DNA of 57,310 bases from contig DESD01000048.1 in NCBI GenBank assembly GCA_002361935.1, positions 1 through 57,310 of the forward strand, read 5' to 3'. The DNA is from Ruminococcaceae bacterium UBA3323 (lineage in GTDB: Bacteria; Bacillota; Clostridia; Oscillospirales; Acutalibacteraceae). Below are positions 7,963 to 16,665 of this stretch, one piece after another; the stretch's first letter is position 1; every line of letters begins with the position of its first letter. The notes beneath the pieces are model-generated. The model was not told the origin of the DNA and did not search any database. It saw only the letters and a program-made list of their open reading frames with translations. A program made the position numbers and the translations under genes.

Positions 7963-9474
7963 TCATTGCTGGTTCGCAGCCTGTTTTTCTTCTGCAAGCT
8001 TTTCTCTTCTTGCAAAAATGTCCTTCATCATTGCACGATGGCTTTCGCCTGTTATATTGTAGAAATGCATAGGAATAAGCATCAAAAGATATCCGATTGC
8101 AGGAACAAGCGTTGTTAACAGGAAAAGAGCCCAGTTTGTCTGCGCATTCTGGATAACGTTGCCCTCCTCGTGAACAATATAGCCTGTTACACCAAGAATG
8201 GCAATGCCGATTGATGAAGAAAATGTGTTTTCAATTTTGCCTGTAAAGCTCATAATGGAAAGCATAATTCCCTCTGCACGGGTGCCTGTTTTCCATTCAA
8301 TATAATCAACCGTTTCCGCTTCCATTTCCTTTTGAATCAGATTTTTGAATTCAAGCGGAATGGTAGTTAAGCCGGTAAATGCAATAACAAGAATACCGGT
8401 TAAAAGGGAAACGCTTTCGCCCTCCGGCTTACCCATAAGCCCTTTGAAGCAAACAGCGGCAAAAAGAATATGAAGAATAATTGCGGCAACGCAGCAAAGC
8501 TGATAGAATCTTCGGCTGTCCGCCTTTTTTCCCCATTTTTCAATAAGCTTGGGAACAAGAATTCCTGCAAACAGAAAGCCGGGGAACTTTGCAACATCAA
8601 CAAATATATTATACTTTCTGTTAAACATCAAGTCAGCAACAAAATAAAAAGAAACCTGCTCTGCTATTTTACAAAGAAGGAAGAATATATTACCGATAAA
8701 CAGCATTAACAGCGGTCTGTTTTTGAAAAGAAGCGCAAAGCATTCCTTAACAGACGGAACATTTTCCTTATGCTCTGCCCTTTCAACCGTGTTTTTAAAA
8801 GTAAATCTTGTTAAAAACACAATCCCGATTGCGGAAATAATTGCCGAAGTTAAATACGCCTGAGGTGTATGATCCTTAAAATACGGAAGCAGCGCAGCAC
8901 CGGCAACAAAAACCTGAGGAAGCGCACCAAGAACGGAACGTACAATAGAGCTTACACCGAAAAGCTTTGTTCGTTCAATGCCGTTCGGCGTAATGGAAAA
9001 CGCAAGCGCACCCATAGGAATATCAAAAGCCGTATATGTAACATCAAGACCTACAAAAAGAATGGTTGTATAAATGATATTGAACACGGGCGATGCATCT
9101 GCACTGCCTATAAAGAACAAAATCATAACAAGCGAAACAAACCATGGTGCCCACTTGATATAAGGCCGCATCTGGCCGTCCTTCGTTCTTGTTTTATCAA
9201 CAATAACACCCATAATCGGATCATTGATTGCATCAAATATACCGCAGAAAGTCCTTATGGTTGAAGCTGTTGACATCGCTTTGCTTCCAAGCTTTTTAAA
9301 AAGCACATTGGTCAGGAAATAATTTATATATTTAGAAGATGTCATACTTGTATTCATACCCTGTGCGCCTCTGCCGACAGCGTATGAAATCGTTTCCTTC
9401 CAGGTTAAATAGGTTTCTTCGCCAACATCCGTTTTAACGATTTTACTGTTTAAAAAGTCATTTACCTTTCCCAT
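7963..9474 (-). CDS. MFS transporter, GPH (glycoside-pentoside-hexuronide) type
   Basis: A 503-aa integral membrane protein with about 12 membrane segments. The N-terminus (SYAVGRGAQGMNTSM) and the early loop GIFDAINDPIMGVIVDKTRTKDGQMRPYIKW match the conserved D-P-hxG-hhhDRT and K/R-G-R-PY motifs of GPH sugar:cation symporters. It lies in the cytoplasmic membrane and probably takes up a glycoside with Na+ or H+. AGAGGTAAG precedes ATG 9474. Partners in the operon are a HAD phosphatase and a metallophosphoesterase rather than a glycosidase, so the sugar cannot be inferred. Confidence 0.88.
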   Translation of the reverse strand: MGKVNDFLNSKIVKTDVGEETYLTWKETISYAVGRGAQGMNTSMTSSKYINYFLTNVLFKKLGSKAMSTASTIRTFCGIFDAINDPIMGVIVDKTRTKDGQMRPYIKWAPWFVSLVMILFFIGSADASPVFNIIYTTILFVGLDVTYTAFDIPMGALAFSITPNGIERTKLFGVSSIVRSVLGALPQVFVAGAALLPYFKDHTPQAYLTSAIISAIGIVFLTRFTFKNTVERAEHKENVPSVKECFALLFKNRPLLMLFIGNIFFLLCKIAEQVSFYFVADLMFNRKYNIFVDVAKFPGFLFAGILVPKLIEKWGKKADSRRFYQLCCVAAIILHILFAAVCFKGLMGKPEGESVSLLTGILVIAFTGLTTIPLEFKNLIQKEMEAETVDYIEWKTGTRAEGIMLSIMSFTGKIENTFSSSIGIAILGVTGYIVHEEGNVIQNAQTNWALFLLTTLVPAIGYLLMLIPMHFYNITGESHRAMMKDIFARREKLAEEKQAANQQ

Positions 9475-9494
9475 AAAACTTACCTCTGAATTTA

Positions 9495-10070
9495 TTATTT
9501 TATCTTCGTTATCCTGTTCTTTTTAACAAGATAAACATGATCCGCAATATCCATCATTGCCTTATCATTCATAGAATCGGTATAAAAATTCTCAATATGG
9601 CAGTCAGGATAAAGCTCATTAAAAATTTTAACCTTGTTTTCAAGAAAGCACAAACGGGTAAATTTTCCCGTTTCCTTATCAATGCTTGAACCCACATAAT
9701 TTTTGATATTCATTCTTTTCATAATTTCTTCAAGAATGAAATCGGTAGTTCCCGAAACAACGATATCGCTTTCTTTTCGTACTCGATTATACCACGGCTT
9801 GATTTTCTTTTCGTTTTTATTCCAGAAATCAACAACAGCCTTGGCAAAGCCATCGGTTTTTTTTACATAGTAGCCCTCTAAAAAGGAAGCATATGCCTCT
9901 ATAGCCTCTTCAACAGAAAAAAGATGAAAGGCATCCTTAAATGCGATAACAATCAGCTTTGGTATGTATTTCCATATTTTTATATCACGCCGAACATAAT
10001 ACAAAATGAAATCAACAAGCGTTTCGCCGTCATAAAGCGTATTGTCAAAATCATAGACATTTACATTCAA
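9495..10070 (-). CDS. HAD-superfamily phosphatase (subfamily IB-like)
   Basis: About 191 residues. Motif I is VYDFDNTLYDGET (nucleophile and acid Asp), motif II is VVSGTTDF, and the late acidic motif is YTDSMNDKAMM; the helical cap lies between motifs I and II, as in phosphoserine-phosphatase-like HAD-IB enzymes. I prefer TTG 10070 as start: GTGGTGG sits about six bases upstream and motif I then begins at residue 6. ATG 10103 would lie at the predicted transcription start and has no ribosome site. It is the first gene of the minus operon with the symporter and metallophosphoesterase. Confidence 0.8.
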   Translation of the reverse strand: MNVNVYDFDNTLYDGETLVDFILYYVRRDIKIWKYIPKLIVIAFKDAFHLFSVEEAIEAYASFLEGYYVKKTDGFAKAVVDFWNKNEKKIKPWYNRVRKESDIVVSGTTDFILEEIMKRMNIKNYVGSSIDKETGKFTRLCFLENKVKIFNELYPDCHIENFYTDSMNDKAMMDIADHVYLVKKNRITKIK

Positions 10071-10110
10071 ATTTTTACCACCACACTTCAAGGCAATTAT
10101 CATTAATATA

Positions 10111-10139
10111 ATATTAACAAATTAACCTAAATAAATCAA
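10111..10139 (-). promoter_or_regulatory. Promoter of HAD/symporter/phosphoesterase operon
   Basis: On the minus strand TTGATT (10139-10134), 17-base spacer, TAATAT (10116-10111). The start would fall near 10104. Confidence 0.6.
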
Positions 10140-10187
10140 CATTTATCGTCAGTTTCCGTAAGATTCTCTAATATTATAATTAAAATC

Positions 10188-10216
10188 TTGACAGGTAAAT
10201 AAAATGAATATATATT
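10188..10216 (+). promoter_or_regulatory. nadABC promoter
   Basis: TTGACA (10188-10193), exact 17-base spacer, TATATT (10211-10216). Confidence 0.85.
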
Positions 10217-10235
10217 AGAATAAGTATATCTAATA
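10213..10235. promoter_or_regulatory. Candidate operator of nadABC
   Basis: A perfect inverted repeat, TATTAGA (10213-10219) and TCTAATA (10229-10235) with a 9-base spacer, overlaps the -10 box and start point. A repressor bound here would block transcription. It does not match the NiaR or NrtR sites I know, so the regulator is unnamed. Confidence 0.5.
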
Positions 10236-10262
10236 CCATTGTTTCGAAAGGAACTTAGTTAT

Positions 10263-11168
10263 ATGAAAGATTTAAAAGAGAAAATCGCAAAGCTGAAAGA
10301 AGACAAAAATGCAGTTATTCTTGCTCATTATTATGTAGAGCCTGAGGTTCAGGAAATAGCAGATTATGTAGGCGACAGCTTTTATCTTGCAAAAATTGCA
10401 AAAAATTCAACAGCAGACACAATCGTTTTCTGCGGTGTTGAATTTATGGGAGAATCGGCAAAAATTTTAAGCCCAGACAAAACCGTGCTTATGCCCGACG
10501 CTTCTGCAGACTGCCCTATGGCACATATGGCAACAGAAGAAAATGTGCTGAAATTAAAAAATGAATACAGGGATATTGCTGTTGTTTGCTACATAAACTC
10601 CTCGGCGAAGCTCAAGGCAGTTTCCGATGTATGTGTTACAAGCGCCAATGCACTGAAAATTGTAAATGCGCTTCCGAATCAAAACATCTATTTTATTCCC
10701 GACAAAAATCTTGGAGGCTTTGTTCAGAAAAACTCGGATAAAAACATTATACTGAATGAAGGCTGGTGTCCGATTCACAATGAAATTACTGCCGAAGCTA
10801 TCAAAGCAGTTAAAGAGGCCCACAAGGGTGTTAAGGTGCTTATGCACCCTGAATGCACAGAGGATGTGCTTTCCTATGCAGACTACATAGGCTCAACAAG
10901 CGGTATTATTGATTATTCCGAAAAAAGCAAAGACAGCGAATTTATTGTTGTAACCGAAATCGGCGTATTATACGAACTTCAGAAAAGAAATCCGGATAAA
11001 AAGTTTTATTTTCCCGAACCGCTTCCGGTTTGTGCAGATATGAAAAAAATCACTTTGGAAAAGGTTTGCAATTGTTTGGAAAACAGCCTTAATCCGGTTG
11101 AGGTTGACGAAGAAATAAAAGAAAAAGCATTAATACCTTTAAACAGAATGCTTGAGCTTGCAAGGTAA
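10263..11168 (+). CDS. nadA: Quinolinate synthase A
   Basis: A 301-aa [4Fe-4S] enzyme that condenses iminoaspartate with dihydroxyacetone phosphate to quinolinate in de novo NAD synthesis. The family signature AHYYVEPEVQEIADYVGDSFYL is at the N-terminus. Candidate cluster cysteines lie in FCGVEFMGESAKIL, MHPECTEDVL and in the C-terminal PVCADMKK. The length is that of the short bacterial/archaeal type. ATG 10263 follows AAAGGAA at 10247-10253; the TTG at 10239 is too far upstream. First gene of nadABC. Confidence 0.97.
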   Translation: MKDLKEKIAKLKEDKNAVILAHYYVEPEVQEIADYVGDSFYLAKIAKNSTADTIVFCGVEFMGESAKILSPDKTVLMPDASADCPMAHMATEENVLKLKNEYRDIAVVCYINSSAKLKAVSDVCVTSANALKIVNALPNQNIYFIPDKNLGGFVQKNSDKNIILNEGWCPIHNEITAEAIKAVKEAHKGVKVLMHPECTEDVLSYADYIGSTSGIIDYSEKSKDSEFIVVTEIGVLYELQKRNPDKKFYFPEPLPVCADMKKITLEKVCNCLENSLNPVEVDEEIKEKALIPLNRMLELAR

Positions 11169-11173
11169 AAACG

Positions 11174-12499
11174 ATGAAAAACAAGAATATTATTAAAACG
11201 GATATAACAATTGTCGGCAGCGGCGTTGCAGGGCTTTTCTCTGCGCTTTGCCTGCCAAAGGACAAGGAAATACTTGTTATAACAAAGGAAGAACTTAAGG
11301 AATGTGACTCCTATCTTGCACAGGGCGGAGTGTGCGTTTTAAAGGACATTGAGGATTTTGACTGCTATTTTGAAGACACAATGAAGGCAGGTCATTATGA
11401 AAACAACCCGGAAAGCGTTAGGGTGATGATTGAATCCTCCCCTGATGTAATCAGCACCCTTGTTGATTTAGGGGTTAAGTTTGATACAGCCAATGACGGC
11501 GATTTTGACTACACAAGAGAGGGCGCACACCGCCGGAACAGAATTCTGCACCATAAGGATGAAACCGGAAAAGAGATAACGGCAACCCTGCTTTCCATTG
11601 CACAGAAGCGTGAAAACATAACCTTTGTCACCCAGACTACCATGATTGATATTATTGAAAAGGATAACATCTGCTATGGTATTGTCTGCGAGGACGAATT
11701 CGGCGAAAGCGGCGTAATTATCTGCGATGATGTTATTCTTGCAACGGGCGGAATCGGCGGACTTTTTCACAATTCAACAAACTTTCCGCATATCACAGGC
11801 GATGCCTTTGCACTTGCACTTAAGCACGGCATTGCACTTCAGGATATGAATTATATCCAGATACACCCTACAACACTTTACAGCAAAAAAAGCGGCAGAA
11901 GGTTTTTGATAAGCGAAAGTGTACGGGGCGAAGGCGCAATTCTGCTTAATGAAAACGGCGAAAGATTTACCGATGAGCTGCAGCCAAGGGATGTTGTTAC
12001 GGAAGCCATTTGCAGAGAAATGGAAAAATTCGGCACAGACCATGTTTATATAACACTTCCCGGAATGACAAGCGAGGAAGCGAAAAAACGCTTCCCGAAC
12101 ATTTTTGAGGCCTGTATGGACGAGGGCTATGATATAACAAAAGACAGGGTTCCCGTAACTCCGGGTCAGCATTACATGATGGGCGGCGTTAAAACAGATA
12201 TTAACGGCCAAACATCCATGAAGCATCTTTATGCCGTTGGAGAAACAGCCTGTAACGGTGTTCACGGCAAAAACAGACTTGCATCAAACAGCCTGCTTGA
12301 AAGCCTTGTATTTTCAAAAAGAGCTGCAGATCTGATTGCGGATGACAGAGATGTAAAAAACAATGATATTCCATATGTTGATTTAAGCAGCTACCCTGAA
12401 AAGGCTGAAAGAGAAAGGGAATTCAGGCAGCTTATCATGAACGAAATAGAAAGAAAGGACAAGGCTTTTTATGATAAATGGTGTAACAATGAAAATTAA
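11174..12499 (+). CDS. nadB: L-aspartate oxidase
   Basis: A 441-aa flavoprotein that oxidises L-aspartate to iminoaspartate for NadA. The FAD-binding start VGSGVAGLFSAL, the catalytic-face motif DYTREGAHRRNRILH, QIHPTTLY and the C-terminal FAD motif GRLASNSLLESLVF-like segment (here KNRLASNSLLESLVF) are all present. It is about 100 residues shorter than the E. coli enzyme because the C-terminal helical domain is reduced, which is common in Clostridia. In anaerobes fumarate is the likely electron acceptor. It begins five bases after nadA and overlaps nadC by 11 bases. Confidence 0.96.
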   Translation: MKNKNIIKTDITIVGSGVAGLFSALCLPKDKEILVITKEELKECDSYLAQGGVCVLKDIEDFDCYFEDTMKAGHYENNPESVRVMIESSPDVISTLVDLGVKFDTANDGDFDYTREGAHRRNRILHHKDETGKEITATLLSIAQKRENITFVTQTTMIDIIEKDNICYGIVCEDEFGESGVIICDDVILATGGIGGLFHNSTNFPHITGDAFALALKHGIALQDMNYIQIHPTTLYSKKSGRRFLISESVRGEGAILLNENGERFTDELQPRDVVTEAICREMEKFGTDHVYITLPGMTSEEAKKRFPNIFEACMDEGYDITKDRVPVTPGQHYMMGGVKTDINGQTSMKHLYAVGETACNGVHGKNRLASNSLLESLVFSKRAADLIADDRDVKNNDIPYVDLSSYPEKAEREREFRQLIMNEIERKDKAFYDKWCNNEN

Positions 12500-13328
12500 T
12501 GTGGATAATTACATATTAAACACATTAAAGGAAGATATAACAAGTGAGGATGTTTCCACAAATGCAGTTATGCCTGAGGACAGACAGGGAAAGGCAGAAT
12601 TGATTTGCAAGGAAGACGGCATTATCTGCGGCCTTGGAATTTTTGAACGTACTTTCAGACTTCTTGATGAAACCTCTCATTTTGAAACGGAGGTTCAGGA
12701 CGGCGATTTTGTAAAAAAAGGCCAGCTGATCGGCATTATTTACGGCGATATCAAGGCGATTCTTTCAGGCGAAAGAACCGGGCTCAACTATCTTCAGAGA
12801 ATGAGCGGCATTGCAACCATTACAAAAGAATATATGGCTGAGCTTGCGGGATATAAAACCGTTCTGCTTGATACAAGAAAAACCACCCCGAATATGCGCC
12901 CCTTTGAAAAATATGCAGTAACCGTAGGCGGTGCAACAAATCACAGATACAATCTTTCAGACGGTGTTCTTCTTAAGGATAACCACATCGGCGCTGCAGG
13001 TTCAATAACAAAGGCGATTCAGATGGCAAAGGCATATGCACCTTTTGTAAGAAAAATTGAAATTGAAACGGAAACCTTGGAGCAGGTTAAGGAAGCACTG
13101 GATGCCGGAGCAGATATAATTATGCTTGATAATATGGATAATGAAACCATGAAAAAGGCTGTTCAGATGATTGACGGCAGAGCCGAAACAGAATGCTCGG
13201 GCAATGTTACCAAAGAAAGGCTCAAAGAAATCGCAGAAATCGGTGTTGACTTCGTTTCCTGCGGAGCACTGACACATTCGGCACCTATTATGGATATAAG
13301 TCTTAAAAATTTAACGCCGATTGAATAA
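12489..13328 (+). CDS. nadC: Nicotinate-nucleotide pyrophosphorylase (carboxylating)
   Basis: A 279-aa type II phosphoribosyltransferase that converts quinolinate and PRPP to nicotinate mononucleotide, CO2 and PPi. Visible motifs are GERTGLNYLQRMSGIAT, LDTRKTTPNMRPFEKYAV, HRYNLSDGVLLKDNHI and IMLDNMDNE. I start at ATG 12489, preceded by GGTG, rather than at 12471, because the protein then begins MKINVDNYIL as in the family. Last gene of nadABC; no clear terminator follows immediately, and the next promoter lies at 13421. Confidence 0.96.
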   Translation: MKINVDNYILNTLKEDITSEDVSTNAVMPEDRQGKAELICKEDGIICGLGIFERTFRLLDETSHFETEVQDGDFVKKGQLIGIIYGDIKAILSGERTGLNYLQRMSGIATITKEYMAELAGYKTVLLDTRKTTPNMRPFEKYAVTVGGATNHRYNLSDGVLLKDNHIGAAGSITKAIQMAKAYAPFVRKIEIETETLEQVKEALDAGADIIMLDNMDNETMKKAVQMIDGRAETECSGNVTKERLKEIAEIGVDFVSCGALTHSAPIMDISLKNLTPIE

Positions 13329-13420
13329 TCTATTTATAATCGTTTTTTTGTAAATCTGCACAAATTCCTTTAACGATTTAGTTTGATAAAGTGCAAATTA
13401 CATAAAATGAAAAAATTTTA

Positions 13421-13449
13421 TTGACATCACAATCAAAGCGTACTAAAAT
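13421..13449 (+). promoter_or_regulatory. amt: amt promoter
   Basis: TTGACA (13421-13426), 17-base spacer, TAAAAT (13444-13449). It leaves a leader of about 180 bases containing three hairpins before the Amt start. Confidence 0.8.
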
Positions 13450-13466
13450 AAATTTGTATTAAGAAC

Positions 13467-13600
13467 AAAGGCGTTCCGTTTTTTCGGAATGCCTTTCTCT
13501 ATTTTTAAGAATACACAACGGGGTGTATTTTGCTGAATTTTAAACGGCAGAATACTCCCCTTTTCTTTTTATCATGATTGCGGCTTTGATAAAAAGAAAA
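13467..13600 (+). promoter_or_regulatory. amt leader with tandem terminator-like hairpins (candidate attenuator)
   Basis: Three structures follow the promoter. Hairpin 1: 13467-13478 pairs with 13485-13496 (12 pairs, loop of six T), then CTCTATTTTT. Hairpin 2: 13520-13535 pairs with 13545-13560, with GGGG/CCCC base, then TTTTCTTTTT, a full intrinsic terminator shape. Hairpin 3: the T-tract of hairpin 2 (13561-13574) is itself perfectly complementary over 14 bases to 13587-13600. Two terminators in the leader of an ammonium transporter suggest conditional antitermination. Loop 1 lacks the A1/G4 pattern of ANTAR targets, so the regulator is open. Confidence 0.6.
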
Positions 13601-13637
13601 AATCTCTGTCTATAGCAAAGTATAGGAGGAAAATATT

Positions 13638-15383
13638 ATGGATGCTATTTTAGAGGCGGTAAACACGGAAATGTTCGGCATATGGTTTTTAATCGGTGCG
13701 GCGCTTGTTTTCTTTATGCAATGCGGTTTCGCAATGGTTGAAACAGGCTTTACAAGAGCAAAAAATGCCGGCAACATTATTATGAAAAACCTTATGGATT
13801 TCTGCATCGGAACACCAATGTTTTTATTGCTTGGTTTCGGACTGATGATGGGCGAAGAGGTGATTGGAGGATTTTGCGGACTGCCGACACTGGGAATATT
13901 CAAGAGCTATTCCGACTTCAACTGGTCCAACTTCGTATTTAATCTTGTTTTCTGTGCAACAACGGCAACAATTGTTTCAGGTGCTATGGCTGAAAGAACA
14001 AAATTCAGTTCCTACTGCATTTACAGTGCAGTAATAAGTGCAGTTATATATCCGATTGAGGCAGGCTGGATATGGAACAAAAACGGATGGCTTGCTGGCC
14101 TTGGATTCCATGATTTTGCAGGTTCCTGTGCAATCCATATGGTTGGCGGTATATCTGCGCTTATCGGTGCAATTTTAGTTGGTCCCCGCATCGGAAAATA
14201 TATTGTCAATAAAAAAACAGGAAAAAAAGAGGTAAAAGCCATACCGGGTCACAGCCTGACCTTAGGTGCACTTGGTGTATTCATTCTCTGGTTCGGATGG
14301 TACGGCTTCAATGGTGCAGCAGCAACAAGCGGTTCTCAGCTTGCATCCATCTTTTTAACTACAACCTGTGCTCCTGCCGTTGCAACCTGTGTAACAATGC
14401 TGTTCACATGGATTAAAAACGGCAAACCCGATGTTTCCATGTCACTCAATGCTTCACTTGCAGGCCTTGTTGCCGTAACGGCAGGCTGCGATGTTGTTGA
14501 TGCTCTCGGTTCCTGTATCATCGGTGCTGTTGCAGGCATACTTGTTGTTTTGGCAGTTGAATTCATTGATATCAGGCTTAAGGTTGATGATCCCGTCGGT
14601 GCTGTTGCCGTTCATATGACAAACGGCATCTGGGGAACATTGGCAGTTGGCTTATTTGCAACAACATCTGTTCCGGGAAATGATGATTATAACGGTCTAT
14701 TCTATGGCGGCGGCTTTTCACTTTTGGGAAAGCAGGCATTGGGCGTACTTACAGTTGCAGCATGGACAGCAGTTACAATGACCATTGTTTTCTTAATCAT
14801 CAAAAAAACAAACGGACTCAGAGTTTCAAGAGAAGAGGAAATCAAGGGCCTTGACGCTACCGAGCATAATCTTCCGTCTGCATATGCAGACTTTATGCCT
14901 ACACTTGCTTTTGCGGCAGGAACAGGAAGCACAGAGGCAATTGAAAATATACCAAAGGTTTCTGTTGAAAAGGCAGTTCCCGTTGAAAATTACACCGCAA
15001 ACACAAGCGGAAAATTAACCAATGTTGTTATGATATTTAATCCGTCAAAATTTGAAGAGGTTAAAGAAGCAATGAATGCAATCGGCGTTACCGGAATGAC
15101 CGTAACAAATGTTATGGGCTGCGGAACACAAAAGGGTCACAGCAAAATGTACCGCGGTGTTGCCGTTGAAGAGCTTAGCCTGAATCCGAAAATGAAGCTT
15201 GAAATGGCAATTTCAAAGGTACCTGTAAAAACAGTTGTTGAAGCCGCAAGAGCTGTTCTTTACACAGGTAATATCGGGGACGGAAAAATCTTTCTTTATG
15301 ACCTTGAGGATGTTGTTAAGGTTCGCACAGGAGAACACGGAACAGATGCACTTCAGGGAGAAGAGGACTTGGCCAACGATTAG
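13638..15383 (+). CDS. amt: Ammonium transporter with fused C-terminal PII domain
   Basis: A 581-aa fusion. Residues about 1-415 are an Amt/Rh channel with 11 membrane segments: FMQCGFAMVETGFTRAKN, the MAERTKFSSYCIYSAV and GSCAIHMVGGISALIGA blocks and the pore His region DPVGAVAVHMTNGIWGTLAVG. Residues about 455-570 are a PII/GlnK-like domain: MTVTNVMGCGTQKGH, the nucleotide motif GNIGDGKIF and VRTGEHGTDAL. The T-loop runs YRGVAVEELSLN where uridylylated PII proteins have YRGAEY, so the modified Tyr is missing. A PII domain on the same chain could gate the channel directly in response to ATP/ADP and 2-oxoglutarate. AGGAGG precedes ATG 13638. Confidence 0.95.
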   Translation: MDAILEAVNTEMFGIWFLIGAALVFFMQCGFAMVETGFTRAKNAGNIIMKNLMDFCIGTPMFLLLGFGLMMGEEVIGGFCGLPTLGIFKSYSDFNWSNFVFNLVFCATTATIVSGAMAERTKFSSYCIYSAVISAVIYPIEAGWIWNKNGWLAGLGFHDFAGSCAIHMVGGISALIGAILVGPRIGKYIVNKKTGKKEVKAIPGHSLTLGALGVFILWFGWYGFNGAAATSGSQLASIFLTTTCAPAVATCVTMLFTWIKNGKPDVSMSLNASLAGLVAVTAGCDVVDALGSCIIGAVAGILVVLAVEFIDIRLKVDDPVGAVAVHMTNGIWGTLAVGLFATTSVPGNDDYNGLFYGGGFSLLGKQALGVLTVAAWTAVTMTIVFLIIKKTNGLRVSREEEIKGLDATEHNLPSAYADFMPTLAFAAGTGSTEAIENIPKVSVEKAVPVENYTANTSGKLTNVVMIFNPSKFEEVKEAMNAIGVTGMTVTNVMGCGTQKGHSKMYRGVAVEELSLNPKMKLEMAISKVPVKTVVEAARAVLYTGNIGDGKIFLYDLEDVVKVRTGEHGTDALQGEEDLAND

Positions 15384-15403
15384 GTAATGAGCAGTAATGA
15401 AAA

Positions 15404-15440
15404 AAGCGGCAATATTATCATATATTGCCGCTTACAATTT
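15404..15440 (+). terminator. Terminator after amt
   Basis: AAGCGGCAATAT (15404-15415) pairs with ATATTGCCGCTT (15422-15433); the following T-tract is poor (ACAATTTATA). Confidence 0.65.
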
Positions 15441-15503
15441 ATATATATTTTATAAATAAATTCATAGGAATTTTTTATAAAACGATGAAATTGTAAGAAT
15501 TCA

Positions 15504-15532
15504 TTGTTGTATAAAAAACATTCCTATATAAT
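15504..15532 (+). promoter_or_regulatory. Promoter of glutamate synthase/purF operon
   Basis: TTGTTG (15504-15509), 17-base spacer, perfect TATAAT (15527-15532). Confidence 0.8.
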
Positions 15533-15562
15533 ATGAGCATCAAAAATCAGGAGGGAATATTT

Positions 15563-16663
15563 ATGCTTAAGGAAGGTCAGATAAGAATTCCGAGCGGATG
15601 TGCCATAGCAGCTATTATAGACCGAAAGGGCGGAAAAATCAACGGATCTGAAATTATAAAATCAATCGCATTGATGCATGACCGTTCAAACGGACTTGGC
15701 GGCGGCTTTGCAGCATACGGGATTTATCCGGATCATGCGGATTCCTATGCTTTTCATGTGTTTTATGACACGGCAGAAGCAAAATCGGAATGCGAGGATT
15801 ACCTGTTCAGACATTTCAATGTTGATGTTTCGGAAAAGATTCCTACAAAACAAATAGAAGCAATCGCAAACGGCCCGGACATCTGGCGCTATTTTGCCAA
15901 GCCAAACAGAGTAAGAATGAAAGAAACCAGAATGGATGAAGAAGAATATACCGTTCAGTGTGTTATGCATGTAAATCAGAAAATCAACGGCGCTTTCATT
16001 TTTTCAAGCGGTAAAAATATGGGCTGTTTCAAAGCGGTGGGATATCCTGAAGATGTCGGCGAATTCTATATGCTTGATCAGTATAATGCCTACTTATGGA
16101 CAGCTCACGGAAGATTCCCAACAAACACGCCCGGCTGGTGGGGAGGATCCCATCCATTTAATATCCTTGACTGGTCTATTGTTCATAACGGCGAAATTTC
16201 CTCGTATGATGCGAACAGAAGATATATAGAACAATTCGGATATGTTTGCACCATGCAGACGGATACGGAGGTTATTACCTATCTTTTCGACCATCTTATC
16301 CGCCATCACAAGCTTCCCGTTGAGGTTGCCGCAGATGTTTTAACTGCACCGGAATGGGATGAAATAGACAGAATGGATAAAGAGAAAAAAGAATATTTTA
16401 CGGCGCTTCGCTCCATATATAATGCAGGTCTTGTTAACGGACCGTTTTCCGTTATTCTCGGTTCAAGCAAGGGCTTGCTTGCAATCAATGACAGACTGAA
16501 GCTTCGTTCTCTTACTGCGGCTACCAAAGGAACAAGAGCCTATTTTGCTTCGGAGGAATCCGCAATCCGGGTTGTTTGCCCCAATCCTGACAAGGTATGG
16601 TCCGTAAGCGGCGCAGAACCCGTTTTTGTACCGCTTGAGCTTAACGAAAAGGAGGATAAATAA
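15563..16663 (+). CDS. Glutamate synthase, glutamine amidotransferase subunit (split GltB domain 1)
   Basis: A 366-aa class II glutamine amidotransferase that corresponds to the N-terminal domain of bacterial GltB, here on its own as in archaea. The nucleophile Cys is residue 13 in RIPSGCAIAAI, so a 12-residue propeptide must be removed. Other active-site marks are HGRFPTNTPGWWGGSHPF and the oxyanion-hole motif VHNGEISSYDANR. ATG 15563 follows AGGAGG by eight bases; ATG 15533 overlaps the start of transcription. It supplies ammonia to the FMN subunit encoded two bases downstream. Confidence 0.92.
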   Translation: MLKEGQIRIPSGCAIAAIIDRKGGKINGSEIIKSIALMHDRSNGLGGGFAAYGIYPDHADSYAFHVFYDTAEAKSECEDYLFRHFNVDVSEKIPTKQIEAIANGPDIWRYFAKPNRVRMKETRMDEEEYTVQCVMHVNQKINGAFIFSSGKNMGCFKAVGYPEDVGEFYMLDQYNAYLWTAHGRFPTNTPGWWGGSHPFNILDWSIVHNGEISSYDANRRYIEQFGYVCTMQTDTEVITYLFDHLIRHHKLPVEVAADVLTAPEWDEIDRMDKEKKEYFTALRSIYNAGLVNGPFSVILGSSKGLLAINDRLKLRSLTAATKGTRAYFASEESAIRVVCPNPDKVWSVSGAEPVFVPLELNEKEDK

Positions 16664-16665
16664 CT

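Noticed and set aside
13467..13570. ANTAR (NasR/AmiR) two-hairpin antiterminator upstream of amt
   Set aside because: Hairpin 1 has a six-base loop as required, but it is all T and lacks the A1/G4 loop bases; hairpin 2 has the wrong loop size. Kept only as a generic attenuator candidate.
15533..15562. ATG 15533 as start of the glutamate synthase amidotransferase subunit
   Set aside because: It lies at the predicted transcription start without a ribosome site, while ATG 15563 has a perfect AGGAGG at good spacing.
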